A stretch of 64,000 bases of DNA from Caprella mutica (Eukaryota > Arthropoda > Malacostraca > Amphipoda > Caprellidae): positions 62,001-126,000 of the forward strand of contig CANNZV010000947.1 in NCBI GenBank assembly GCA_947561585.1. Reading direction: 5' to 3'. The translations under genes were made by a program, and so were the position numbers. Shown piece by piece: positions 9,344 through 17,844 of the stretch (position 1 is its first letter; the number at the start of each line of letters is the position of its first letter). The notes beneath the pieces were generated by a model. That model worked only from the letters and a program-made list of their open reading frames with translations, did not search any database and was not told where the DNA came from.

Positions 9344-12300
9344 GAGTAGGTAAGACTCTTACCTCTAATGCAGATGTTACCATTGCGGCAGTCTTATTTG
9401 AAAGAGGCACCACGTTCAACCATTTAGAGTTGTGGTCGACAGTTACCAAACAACAATTGTTGCCTTTTCTGGTTCGTGGAAGACTAATCAAGTCCATCGT
9501 CAACAGCTCAAAAGGGACCTGGGTTTGGACCTTTAACATAGGAGGCTGAGGACTTCCGGCCACCTTGACACGCTGACATTGGTCACACGTGCGAGTAACA
9601 TCGGCTGCAACACTAACCATCCCTGGATGCCATAAGTGTTCAGAGAGAGCGGCTATCAGCTTCTGCCGACCGAGATGTACTCTCTTGTAGTGGAACAGCA
9701 AGGCAATTTCAACCATAAAACTGAAAGTAACTACAGGAATTAGGATTTCATTTGGTACGTAATAAAGAATACCGTCCACTACTCTTAACTTGTTCCTGTA
9801 ATACCTGTATTTCTTTATCATAACCGGCCATCGGTCATCATGTCCGTTCTCCACCTTACGTCTGACCTGCGACAACTGACTATTCTTTTGCAATTCACGT
9901 AATTCACCTTCATCAATAAACAAGTTAGTCTGAGTCAAGCATAAGACATCAATATTAGAGGAAGAAAAAGAATGAAAATTAGTATCTAGACCCGGTGTAG
10001 GTAGTGATGACATATTAAGCACAGCTCTGCCAGCAGTAACTGTCAAAGCAGAAAAGTCCAAATTAAATTTGTAGGTTTCCATCAAATCTGCACCGAAAAC
10101 AAAACAAAAGCTCATACAAGAGTCTTCTACAACAGCAAATTCATGTTCCACATCACACGATCCTAAGTTAATTACCAGAGTGGTCTTACCTATAACTGGA
10201 TTTCTTCCTGCTCCTATTCCAATTATATCCAACCCTGCGGCATTTCTCAAGACAGCACCTAGGTTAGCCACAACACTACTTTGTACACAGCTCACCTGTG
10301 CTCCGGTGTCTAACAATACACAAACACTTTCCTGACTGAGCTGGACAAGGATAGTGGCCTCATGAGTACGTGGATGCTTTGAGCACCAAGAAGTGCAAGA
10401 CCCCTTTTCCAGTACTTCATATCCTAAGAAATTTCCACCAGTCATCAAGTCAACGTCCACTGCTTCTTCTTCAGGTTCAGGCACTTGATTCAGATGAGAT
10501 ATTGACGGAGTGATGGGAATACCTGGAACTTTATAGTTGATAGTCTCCATCAATGGGTTAAAATGTACCCCTGCTAAGCACTGCAAATGGATCCTGGGAG
10601 ACTCCAAAGAAGTATCTGAAATGGGAGACACGTGAATAACAGGGAAATTACTTCCCACGTGCACGAAAACAACACACCTAAACAAATGTGCAAACGCCAT
10701 CATTATCTCATCACAGAGAAGTTGACCAGGTTCCATCATCAATCTCAATCTGCGTGACAACGTTTTGTCCTTCCTTAAAAGGTACCCTTCGGTATCCCGC
10801 GTCAACTCTTGGACCAGAACTTCACGCAAATCATTCACTGTACTTGGTAGTGCTGTAGTAAACTGTTGAAAGCTAGCAGCTACCATGAGACTTTCAACCA
10901 GAGAATCGCCGCCGCCAGGTACAGGCTTTGCTAACAATAGCCCATCAGGGAGATCACCATAATCATGAGCATCGGCTTCATCCGGGGGACTCAAATTCTC
11001 CATTCTTGAAAGCGCGTCAGCAGCAGCATTCGCTCTACCAGGAGTATACTTTATGACGAAGTTATACTCGCTTAGCTCCCTCAAAGTCCTCGCCAGTCTC
11101 ATGTTTACGATCTGCAAATTATATAGATGTATCAGAGGACGATGGTCAGTGTGAATTACGAATTCAATACCAAATATAAAAGGCCTAAAGGTTTTCACAG
11201 CCCACCTTATGGCAGCCAATTCTCTCTCTAAAGTACTATACCTTAGTTCAGTTTCATTGAACGCTACAGACGCATACGCAATAATCTTGAAATTATCATT
11301 CTGAACTTGAGCCAGACATGATCCAATACCGTATCCTGACGCATCTGTATAAACCAGAAGTGGCTGTGCTTCTTCACTATAGTCCGGATATGCCAACGTC
11401 ACCTCTTTAACCATCAATTCCTTCAGCGAATTGAACGCGGCATCCATCTCGTCAGTCCACTCAATATTTCCTTTCTTTTTACCATTTCCCCCTGTCGCTT
11501 GACTCAGAGGACGCATGACCAGAGAACAATTTGGTATGAACTTCCTTTGGAAGTTAAGCAGCCCCAAAAACTCTCTTAGCTGAGTTTTTGTCTTCGGTTT
11601 GGGAAAATTCGCAACCGTTCGAACATAAGAGTCAGGTTTAGTCACCCCGTCCACACTGATAACGTGGCCTAAAAACTCCACAGTTTTACAAAACAACTTA
11701 CATTTTGACAAGTTCAGCATGACTCCATGATTCTCCAATGTCCGCAATACCTTATCACAGAGTTCAAGATGCTCCTGGTAGCTGTTGCCCATTATCAGAA
11801 CATCATCGATGTATACCACAACTTTTCTCCACGAAAACCCACTTAAGACTCTTTGCATCGTCCGTTGGAAGGCTGAAGGCGCATTCTTCAGTCCAAAGGA
11901 CAACCTCTTGAACTGCCAATGCCGACGAGGAGTAGAGAATGCTGTATACTGACGTGACTCTACATCAAGGGGAACCTGATAGTAGCCCTTGATCATATCA
12001 AGGGTAGTGAAATACTTAACACCATGAAGTCCGAAAACAGCATCACTCAGATTCGGCAAGGGGAACTTATCTGGACGGGTGACTTCATTTAGCTTCCGAT
12101 AGTCGACACAAAGTCTTATCGTTCCATCCTTTTTCCGGATAGGAACCACTGGACTCGACCAACCTGATTGACTAGGCTCAATAATGTCCAGAAGCTCAAG
12201 TTCTCTACACTGTGCATCGATCTCTTCAGTGACCTTTTCAGGAAATCTTCTGGGACGTTGATAAATGGGGTTATAGTCTGTTAATTCTAGTTTATGAGGA

Positions 12301-13466
12301 GATATTGCGTTCAACTTACCAACGCTTCCATTGTTACCAAACACAGCTTTATGACTTCGAAGTAAGGAAAGGATGGCCGACTTCTCTTCCTCTGACAGAT
12401 GACTCTGTAACTCCACAGAACTGAAGTCCTCCTCCCCACTAGTCCTTTCTTCAGGGGGTTCCATCATAACGACGTTCGCATGCCGCAGCTGTCGAATCTC
12501 GTCTTCGCACACGGTGGAAGAAATGGTTCCTATTATTTTAGAAGGTTTAACAAACTCCGATCTTGTTCCGTTATTCATAAGAATAACTGATGGGGATGAT
12601 ACAGAATCAGAAACAAAACCGCCAACCAACTGAACATAAGAAGATGAGCTCAACTCATCTACGAACATGACTTCACTCTTACCTCCACTGCAGTCGCAAG
12701 TACCATCAACTCCACCAGGGAAGGTCCAACAAACATTTACCTTGGCAGAATCTCCTGCTCTCAATGTCACGGCTTCCGACACTGCCACCGGAATAGCAGA
12801 CCACAGCACCCTGCAACCTCCATTCCTGTCAACAAAACAATTCCATATAGTTCCACAATTAAATAATTTGGAAATTTTCCTATTATGCAAGTCTAAAATA
12901 AGTTCATTCTGTTTAAGGCACGATATCCCTAAAATAATGAGGTTTGCTACATGATCCTCCTTCATGACCAAAAATTTGCAAGTTTCCAAATAAATGCCAT
13001 GCAATTTTATAGAAAGATTTACCTCACCCAATGCTGCAACCATTCCGTGCAGTCCAAAACCTTTTATGTTAACACCGCTTGTTGGCGTATAACTGATGCC
13101 AGCTGCTAACAACACGCTCTCCGGTACCATATTCACTTGCGCACCGGTGTCGAACAGCGCTCGGTGCTTAAATCCACGTAAGTCGACCTGAGTAACCAGT
13201 CTATTTTCGAAGGGCTTGCCGGTCAATGCTATGTTACGATGATCAGATGTATCGTTCGAGGTACAATCAGAATCCTCTGGTTGCACTGCTGTAGTATCTC
13301 CGCAAGTCGAAGAGGCTGCTGTCTCCAATACAGGCATTTCAGGTTCACCTGAGAATTCAATACAATCCTTATCTGGAAATCTCTCAATTGGGAGAGAATT
13401 TGGGATAGTGAGCGGGGAATAACTCTTATGCTCCAAGGTCGACTCACTTGGCTTGGAGCCAATCAG
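9234..13466 (-). CDS. pol: Pol, 5' part: protease, RT, RNase H, OTU-like, second protease, integrase start
   Basis: Expressed from gag by -1 frameshifting; the Pol frame is open from the slippery site and has no nearby ATG. Residues below are counted from the TTG codon at 13434-13436. A retropepsin covers about 80-190 (D96-T-G, ILG at 168-170). Reverse transcriptase spans about 385-600 (LDMIKGYYQVPL, FGLKNAPSAFQ, YIDD at 542-545). RNase H spans about 690-812 (TDAS D698, LERE around 737-740, HTDHRP D764, AADAL D807). Residues 838-965 look like an OTU fold with Ser845 where catalytic Cys is expected and His958 kept. A second retropepsin-like domain follows at about 1025-1140 (LLDTGAQ D1043, FGAD at 1114-1117). 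Integrase starts near 1180: H1249, H1254, C1284, C1287, D1315, D1375. The frame runs off at the duplication junction after nine foreign residues, losing the last catalytic Glu. Confidence 0.95.
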   Translation of the reverse strand: MIGSKPSESTLEHKSYSPLTIPNSLPIERFPDKDCIEFSGEPEMPVLETAASSTCGDTTAVQPEDSDCTSNDTSDHRNIALTGKPFENRLVTQVDLRGFKHRALFDTGAQVNMVPESVLLAAGISYTPTSGVNIKGFGLHGMVAALGEVNLSIKLHGIYLETCKFLVMKEDHVANLIILGISCLKQNELILDLHNRKISKLFNCGTIWNCFVDRNGGCRVLWSAIPVAVSEAVTLRAGDSAKVNVCWTFPGGVDGTCDCSGGKSEVMFVDELSSSSYVQLVGGFVSDSVSSPSVILMNNGTRSEFVKPSKIIGTISSTVCEDEIRQLRHANVVMMEPPEERTSGEEDFSSVELQSHLSEEEKSAILSLLRSHKAVFGNNGSVGKLNAISPHKLELTDYNPIYQRPRRFPEKVTEEIDAQCRELELLDIIEPSQSGWSSPVVPIRKKDGTIRLCVDYRKLNEVTRPDKFPLPNLSDAVFGLHGVKYFTTLDMIKGYYQVPLDVESRQYTAFSTPRRHWQFKRLSFGLKNAPSAFQRTMQRVLSGFSWRKVVVYIDDVLIMGNSYQEHLELCDKVLRTLENHGVMLNLSKCKLFCKTVEFLGHVISVDGVTKPDSYVRTVANFPKPKTKTQLREFLGLLNFQRKFIPNCSLVMRPLSQATGGNGKKKGNIEWTDEMDAAFNSLKELMVKEVTLAYPDYSEEAQPLLVYTDASGYGIGSCLAQVQNDNFKIIAYASVAFNETELRYSTLERELAAIRWAVKTFRPFIFGIEFVIHTDHRPLIHLYNLQIVNMRLARTLRELSEYNFVIKYTPGRANAAADALSRMENLSPPDEADAHDYGDLPDGLLLAKPVPGGGDSLVESLMVAASFQQFTTALPSTVNDLREVLVQELTRDTEGYLLRKDKTLSRRLRLMMEPGQLLCDEIMMAFAHLFRCVVFVHVGSNFPVIHVSPISDTSLESPRIHLQCLAGVHFNPLMETINYKVPGIPITPSISHLNQVPEPEEEAVDVDLMTGGNFLGYEVLEKGSCTSWCSKHPRTHEATILVQLSQESVCVLLDTGAQVSCVQSSVVANLGAVLRNAAGLDIIGIGAGRNPVIGKTTLVINLGSCDVEHEFAVVEDSCMSFCFVFGADLMETYKFNLDFSALTVTAGRAVLNMSSLPTPGLDTNFHSFSSSNIDVLCLTQTNLFIDEGELRELQKNSQLSQVRRKVENGHDDRWPVMIKKYRYYRNKLRVVDGILYYVPNEILIPVVTFSFMVEIALLFHYKRVHLGRQKLIAALSEHLWHPGMVSVAADVTRTCDQCQRVKVAGSPQPPMLKVQTQVPFELLTMDLISLPRTRKGNNCCLVTVDHNSKWLNVVPLSNKTAAMVTSALEVRVLPTLARLPDKILTDNGPEFRSKLFNDLLYKLAEADSRSL
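9262..9667. repeat. 406-bp tandem duplication in pol, copy 2
   Basis: Second copy, read first on the minus strand. Its left edge follows CAGCTTCTGCC, and the same word closes the copy at 9657-9667. No clear microhomology is visible at the breakpoint beyond a base or two. Confidence 0.95.
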
Positions 13467-13472
13467 TTTAAA
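13430..13472 (-). promoter_or_regulatory. -1 ribosomal frameshift signal at the gag-pol junction
   Basis: In element orientation the slippery heptamer TTTAAAC (13466-13472) abuts the gag TGA stop (13463-13465). After a 6-nt spacer comes an 8-bp perfect stem, GCTCCAAG (13452-13459) with CTTGGAGC (13430-13437), around a 14-nt loop. T TTA AAC fits the X XXY YYZ rule, and pol lies in the -1 frame relative to gag and is open across the site. Slippery sequence, spacing, stem and frame all agree. Confidence 0.9.
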
Positions 13473-15244
13473 GAAGGGAAAGCCGTATAATCAGACCTCC
13501 GCTGGTTAACTTCAGTACCATCAACTTCAAATCTATTTCGTACCTTTGGGCATCCCGACATCCAGTGTTTATCACTGCCACAAGTCAAACACTTCTTTTG
13601 TTTCGCCCAGCACCTGTCTTCGGTATGTCCTTCCTTCTCGCACCAGTTGCAAAGCAAGTCTTTCCTCCGTCGCCGAACTCCTTCCGATGTGCCACGTGCT
13701 CCTCCTGGCGGTGAATTCTTTCTCTTGGGAGACTTCTTCTCATCTTCCATCCAAGGAAGATTTCCCGATTGAAGTCCATCTTCCTTCCTCCTGAAAGTCT
13801 GATTCCTGAATCTGCGAGTGTCAATCGGTTTCCTATGTGACCCATCAGGTTGTTGATTCAGGCCCATGAAGAGAGGAACAATATCATTCTGCTGGGCTAC
13901 CTCTATAGCTGCACTCCTCTTCCGATCATATTGCTCCGCCAACTTCTTCCACTGTTTCCAAGATAAATTAGTGTCACTGGTGACGCTGAAAATTGTCTCT
14001 GCGCTATCAATCTGAAGAACCAATGATTTAGGTGCAGTCTTCCTAAATTTATTCTTCAACTGATGCTCAAGTTCAGATGGGGAATCCTTAAATGCATTAG
14101 CAGCTAGCTGTTCAAGATACAAACAGTAGATTCCACACGTGTCTTCTGAAACCATAGTGGCATCGAAGAACTTCTTCTGGTGAGTTTCCCTCATGTCTGA
14201 TAGCTGAGACTCGTACCAGCTAAGAAGTTTCGGTTTGAGGTTACTGAATTTCATGTTTGATCCATTAAGTGCTCTGAAAGCAGCCTTCGCAGAGCCCCCG
14301 AGAAAACCTTGAAGATGGGAAGCCTTTTCTATTTCTGTTCCATCGTACTTTGCGTCAAAATATCTTTCATAATTCTTAAGAAACTTATGAAGCGAGGTCG
14401 AACTAGACGAAGTAAAAGGAACTGGGGCTAGCACCTCTTTCTTCCGACCAAGTTCACGGAGTGCTTTGAGTAAGAGAGTTTCTTCATTATCCGCATGACT
14501 GCCCGAACTCCGACCATGCTTAGTGAAGCGCCTACTGACCGCTGAATCGTCACTTGAAGAAGAAGAATCGATACATTCAGGCAACCATTTCTTGGTTTGG
14601 CGTTTTGTCCTAAAGTAACTCTCATCATGATTACCTGCAGGTGGTTCAGCCAAGGCGGATTTCCTGATTGGGGACAGAGGAGGAGCAGAGAATGGTACTG
14701 ACGCACTCTTCTTACAGTCAACTTGAGGTTCTCTATTTGGAGTCGATGTCCATCCTTCACTGCTCATCATGTGCTCGAACACATCTCTCCACCAAGCAAA
14801 CTGATGACGAACTGGGAAATAACACCCATTTGCATCCAAAGGCTCCGCCGTATTCCTGGACAACAACTTTCCAATGAAACTCATTCGATAACTTGCTCCA
14901 GTCAAGTTTTTACCCGGTACAGGTAACAATATATTTTTAAATACATCAATACAGGAGAGAGTATTAGCATAATCTGGTAATTCTACAAAATCTCCATTCA
15001 AGAACCTGCTACGTATTTCCGGACGTGAAAACTGGCTAAACATTCCCTGAATTCTTACCAGAGCTCTCAAGACGGTCTCCTGCTCCACCACCCGTTTCTG
15101 CAGTTCCTCAGAAAGTGCTCGCCTGTCATTCTTCAGAGTTTTCACCTCCTCATTACTCAGACGGAGAGCTTCTGCCATCTCCTGTAAAGATTGAGTAACT
15201 TGGTCCGCCGCGGACGGAGGTTGGTTAGGTTTATCCTCTGCCAT
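13463..15244 (-). CDS. gag: Gag polyprotein (593 aa)
   Basis: Structural polyprotein that would form the cytoplasmic particle packaging the element RNA. The N-terminus (about 12-70) is a heptad-rich likely coiled coil. A Ser-rich linker (about 165-280) precedes a capsid-like region at about 280-430 with the usual Ty3/gypsy pattern (LHKFLKNYERYFD, LQGFLGGSAKAAF, LKPKLLSWYE). A basic segment leads to two CCHC zinc knuckles of the form C-X2-C-X4-H-X4-C at 532-545 and 552-565, typical of nucleocapsid. The start is the first ATG (15242-15244) after the long leader. The frame is intact and ends in TGA directly after the slippery heptamer, so most ribosomes would make Gag and some would continue into Pol. 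Confidence 0.95.
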   Translation of the reverse strand: MAEDKPNQPPSAADQVTQSLQEMAEALRLSNEEVKTLKNDRRALSEELQKRVVEQETVLRALVRIQGMFSQFSRPEIRSRFLNGDFVELPDYANTLSCIDVFKNILLPVPGKNLTGASYRMSFIGKLLSRNTAEPLDANGCYFPVRHQFAWWRDVFEHMMSSEGWTSTPNREPQVDCKKSASVPFSAPPLSPIRKSALAEPPAGNHDESYFRTKRQTKKWLPECIDSSSSSDDSAVSRRFTKHGRSSGSHADNEETLLLKALRELGRKKEVLAPVPFTSSSSTSLHKFLKNYERYFDAKYDGTEIEKASHLQGFLGGSAKAAFRALNGSNMKFSNLKPKLLSWYESQLSDMRETHQKKFFDATMVSEDTCGIYCLYLEQLAANAFKDSPSELEHQLKNKFRKTAPKSLVLQIDSAETIFSVTSDTNLSWKQWKKLAEQYDRKRSAAIEVAQQNDIVPLFMGLNQQPDGSHRKPIDTRRFRNQTFRRKEDGLQSGNLPWMEDEKKSPKRKNSPPGGARGTSEGVRRRRKDLLCNWCEKEGHTEDRCWAKQKKCLTCGSDKHWMSGCPKVRNRFEVDGTEVNQRRSDYTAFPSLN

Positions 15245-15394
15245 GTCAAATTTGAATTATTGACTCTAATATTCAGGAATACCTATCACGTTGATTAACA
15301 AAAAGAATTATCTTATCTTATCTGAATATATATATATATTTTTATAACAGAATGATGAATTAGATAGTAACACAATAAAACTAGAGTGACACGA

Positions 15395-15668
15395 AAACTA
15401 GTGACGCAACCAAAAATAGTGACGCAACCAAAAATAGTGACGCAACCAAAAATAGTGACGCAACCAAAAATAGCGAGACGCAACCAAAAATAGCGAAACG
15501 CAAACAAAAATAGCGAAACGCAAACAAAAATAGCGAAACGCAAACAAAAATAGCGAAACGCAAACAAAAATAGCGAAACGCAAACAAAATAGCGAAACGC
15601 AAACAAAATAGCGAGGCGCAAACAAAATAGCGAGACGCAAACAAAATAGCGAGACGCAAACAAAATAG
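15395..15668. repeat. Leader minisatellite, 18-20-bp unit
   Basis: About 14 copies. They start as CAACCAAAAATAGTGACG (18 bp) and change through GCGAAACGCAAACAAAAATA (20 bp) to GCGAGACGCAAACAAAATA (19 bp), so variants are ordered along the array. It lies wholly inside the retrotransposon leader. Open frames on the minus strand across it simply read the repeat. Confidence 0.92.
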
Positions 15669-16110
15669 CGCGGAAAATAATAGGGTAACGCGAAAAAAAT
15701 TTAGCGTGGCATGAAACAATAATAGACTAAAAAATAAGAAAACACAAAAATAATATAAGTAGCGCACGGCAAAAAAATAGCTAGCTAGGTATAGTGAGGA
15801 TCTAGCCACTAACTAATCGACAGACGCTAAATGGAAAGGACGCACTAATTAAATAGCAGACGAGAAAAAAATGAACTGTAAATTTCAGTCGATGAATCGC
15901 TAATCGAAATTTCCAATCAACTACAATGCAGAACATATATACAATAATGGCCTAGTTAAGTTATACGATTGAGAACAAAATTTATTCAGCACGTAGGGAA
16001 ACTAGGAATAGTTTATTCTCAGAGATAAGAATGTGGAATAGAATCATGGAACTATTGATAGCTAGTTAATGAAAAGTAATAACCCAAATAATGAGATCAA
16101 GCGAAAATAT

Positions 16111-16129
16111 GTCCCTGGTCTGGGCACCA
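16111..16129 (-). promoter_or_regulatory. Putative primer binding site
   Basis: In element orientation TGGTGCCCAGACCAGGGAC lies 13 nt after the LTR end. It starts with the TGG that pairs with a tRNA 3' CCA. It broadly resembles lysine-tRNA-type sites (TGGCGCCC and CAGGGAC words), but the tRNA was not identified. CTGGT and ACCAG flank GCCCAG, so the site could form a small hairpin. Confidence 0.6.
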
Positions 16130-16142
16130 GAAAAATAACCTA

Positions 16143-17719
16143 TGTAGTGGCAACACTGAAGGTATTTATGGTTTATCAGTTAAACCTGGCGGAATAAGCA
16201 TATTCCCTCCACTTGATCTCAACATAAGGGAAAAATGAAAACTAGGGTTATGAACTGAAATTTATTTATAGTCTAAGAAAAAAATATGAAAGTTTTATAT
16301 CACTGAATGAATCAAAGAAGCTAATTATAATACTAATAATTCTAATTAGAAAAGAATTAATAAATAAACGATATTAGTAAGAAAGTAAATTATACACAAA
16401 TAAACTACTAAACTATCGAAGGGTTAATTGGAAATAATGTGAAACAAAAAAAAACTAAAAAATATAACTAAATGATAAAGTTTTGTAAGTTTTAAATACA
16501 AAAACTAAATGAATGAAATATAAGACAAGAAAATTAACTAAATGATAAAGTTTTGTAAGTTTTAAATACAAAAACTAAATGAATGAAATATAAGACAAGA
16601 AAATTAACTAAATGATAAACGAAAAGTTAAGTTAACAAATAAGTAATGCAGTCAAACAAAGCATAAGGCAAAATATAGTAATTAGTCAAATCGTCAGGGT
16701 CGGTCAAGCAGTCACAAGAAAAATAATCAAAAGTATAACTGAATATGAAGAAATCATAAACTTAATAGAAATGAACAAAAATTAGAAAATATACAGGGGT
16801 TGAAGTTCAAATGTTTACGAAACTCCATGCATGTGGGGGTTTACCTACAGGGAAGGGAGCAGTTGAAGTCCTTAGACGTGGAGTCTAAATTAGAAGTGGG
16901 GGGGGGGGGGGGGGGCTTGAGTAGTTGAACAACTAGTTGCTAGTCCGTACGTTGAGCGTACAGTGATTTGATAGCGCAGCAGTGAATTGACACCGCAGCA
17001 GCGAATTGATACCGCAGCAGCGAATTGATGCCGCAGCAGCGAATTGATACCGCAGCAGCGATTTGACAGCGCAACAGCGATTAGAACTAGAGTGAAACCG
17101 CCGTCCAATATCAAAGTCGTGGATCCGATCAAGGGTGGAAGGGAAATCCACACTCCAAGTCAGGGGGCTTGAACAAGGAGCTGGCAAAGAAAAAACACCA
17201 AAAATTAATCCACGAAATAATAACCTCATAAATATTCAGGTTCAAATATTAAAAACCATCAGACGTTTGAAAAAGTAAATTTCATGGAGGGATAATGAGC
17301 ACTCACATTGCTGCTATAAAAAGTACTACTTGAACTATGCAGTCACACAATAACGGTATATTGATCTGTGAATCACCTTCCGCATAAGCAACAATGATCA
17401 AATTTCTAAACAAAACACGTTACCAAATATGAACATTTAACTGGAACAAACAGAAATAATTAAATTACACGGATTTTTCTATATACCACGCACACTCCCT
17501 TCACTAACACTAGTCACAAAAAGTACTGACTCACTATTAATTTTAGTTTTCTTAACTGAAAAATACAGTCTATGTTAAATGAGCGGCAATGCCTATAAGT
17601 TACATCACCTGGTTAGGAATGTAGTTTTGGGGAAAATTTAGTTGACGAATGGTCACATCAAAAAATAAGAAATAAAAATACACCTATTTTTTATTAGAAT
17701 TAAGATACCGATTATTACA
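16143..17719 (-). repeat. 5' LTR (1577 bp)
   Basis: Promoter-bearing LTR in element orientation, identical to the 3' LTR apart from two substitutions and two extra Gs in the G-run. It carries the same 70-bp doublet (16467-16606) and 19-bp repeat (about 16970-17087). A TATATAG word on the minus strand near 17480 is a possible TATA element, which is weak evidence on its own. Confidence 0.97.
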
Positions 17720-17723
17720 GTAT
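17720..17723. repeat. Target site duplication GTAT, right copy
   Basis: GTAT immediately follows the ATTATTACA end of the right LTR and runs straight into CCATGATACC of the MITE palindrome. It pairs with 5811-5814. Confidence 0.9.
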
Positions 17724-17844
17724 CCATGATACCTGCAGGTATCATGGATACCAATTATAATAAAAATAAAATAACAATTATAATATCGATTTTTCTTATA
17801 TGATCGAAGATGTGAAACTGACCGATAATTCGAAATTTATCCTA

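Larger units (their letters stand above)
15245..16142 (-). other. Retrotransposon leader (5' untranslated region)
   Basis: About 0.9 kb between the 5' LTR and the gag ATG. It holds the minisatellite at 15395-15668, otherwise AT-rich sequence, and the putative primer binding site next to the LTR. Packaging or translation-control signals would be expected here, but none is identifiable. Confidence 0.8.
5815..17719 (-). mobile_element. Ty3/gypsy-type LTR retrotransposon, 11.9 kb, nearly intact
   Basis: This is a complete element read on the minus strand: 5' LTR, putative primer binding site, repeat-bearing leader, gag, -1 frameshift site, pol, polypurine tract and 3' LTR. The pol order of protease, reverse transcriptase, RNase H and then integrase identifies the Ty3/gypsy superfamily (Copia has integrase before reverse transcriptase). 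A GPY-type module follows the integrase core and there is no env frame. Near-identical LTRs and a perfect GTAT duplication show recent insertion. A 406-bp tandem duplication in the integrase region breaks pol. The clade within Ty3/gypsy was not determined. Confidence 0.97.
5720..17842 (+). mobile_element. MITE family A copy split by the LTR retrotransposon
   Basis: The left arm is at 5720-5814 and the right arm at 17720-17842, with the retrotransposon between. The outer ends read GGGTACTTAACGAATTATCG on the left and CGATAATTCGAAATTTATCC on the right, and TA flanks both (5718-5719 and 17843-17844). The arms are reverse complements for most of their length, including ATCTTCGATCATATAAGAAA. Without the insert the element would be about 214 bp with the GGTATCCATGATACC palindrome at its centre. 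TA target sites and no coding content suggest a Tc1/mariner-type non-autonomous element; that class is inferred. Confidence 0.88.

Noticed and set aside
8883..9549. Two identical 86-codon plus-strand frames
   Set aside because: Antisense shadows of the duplicated integrase segment.
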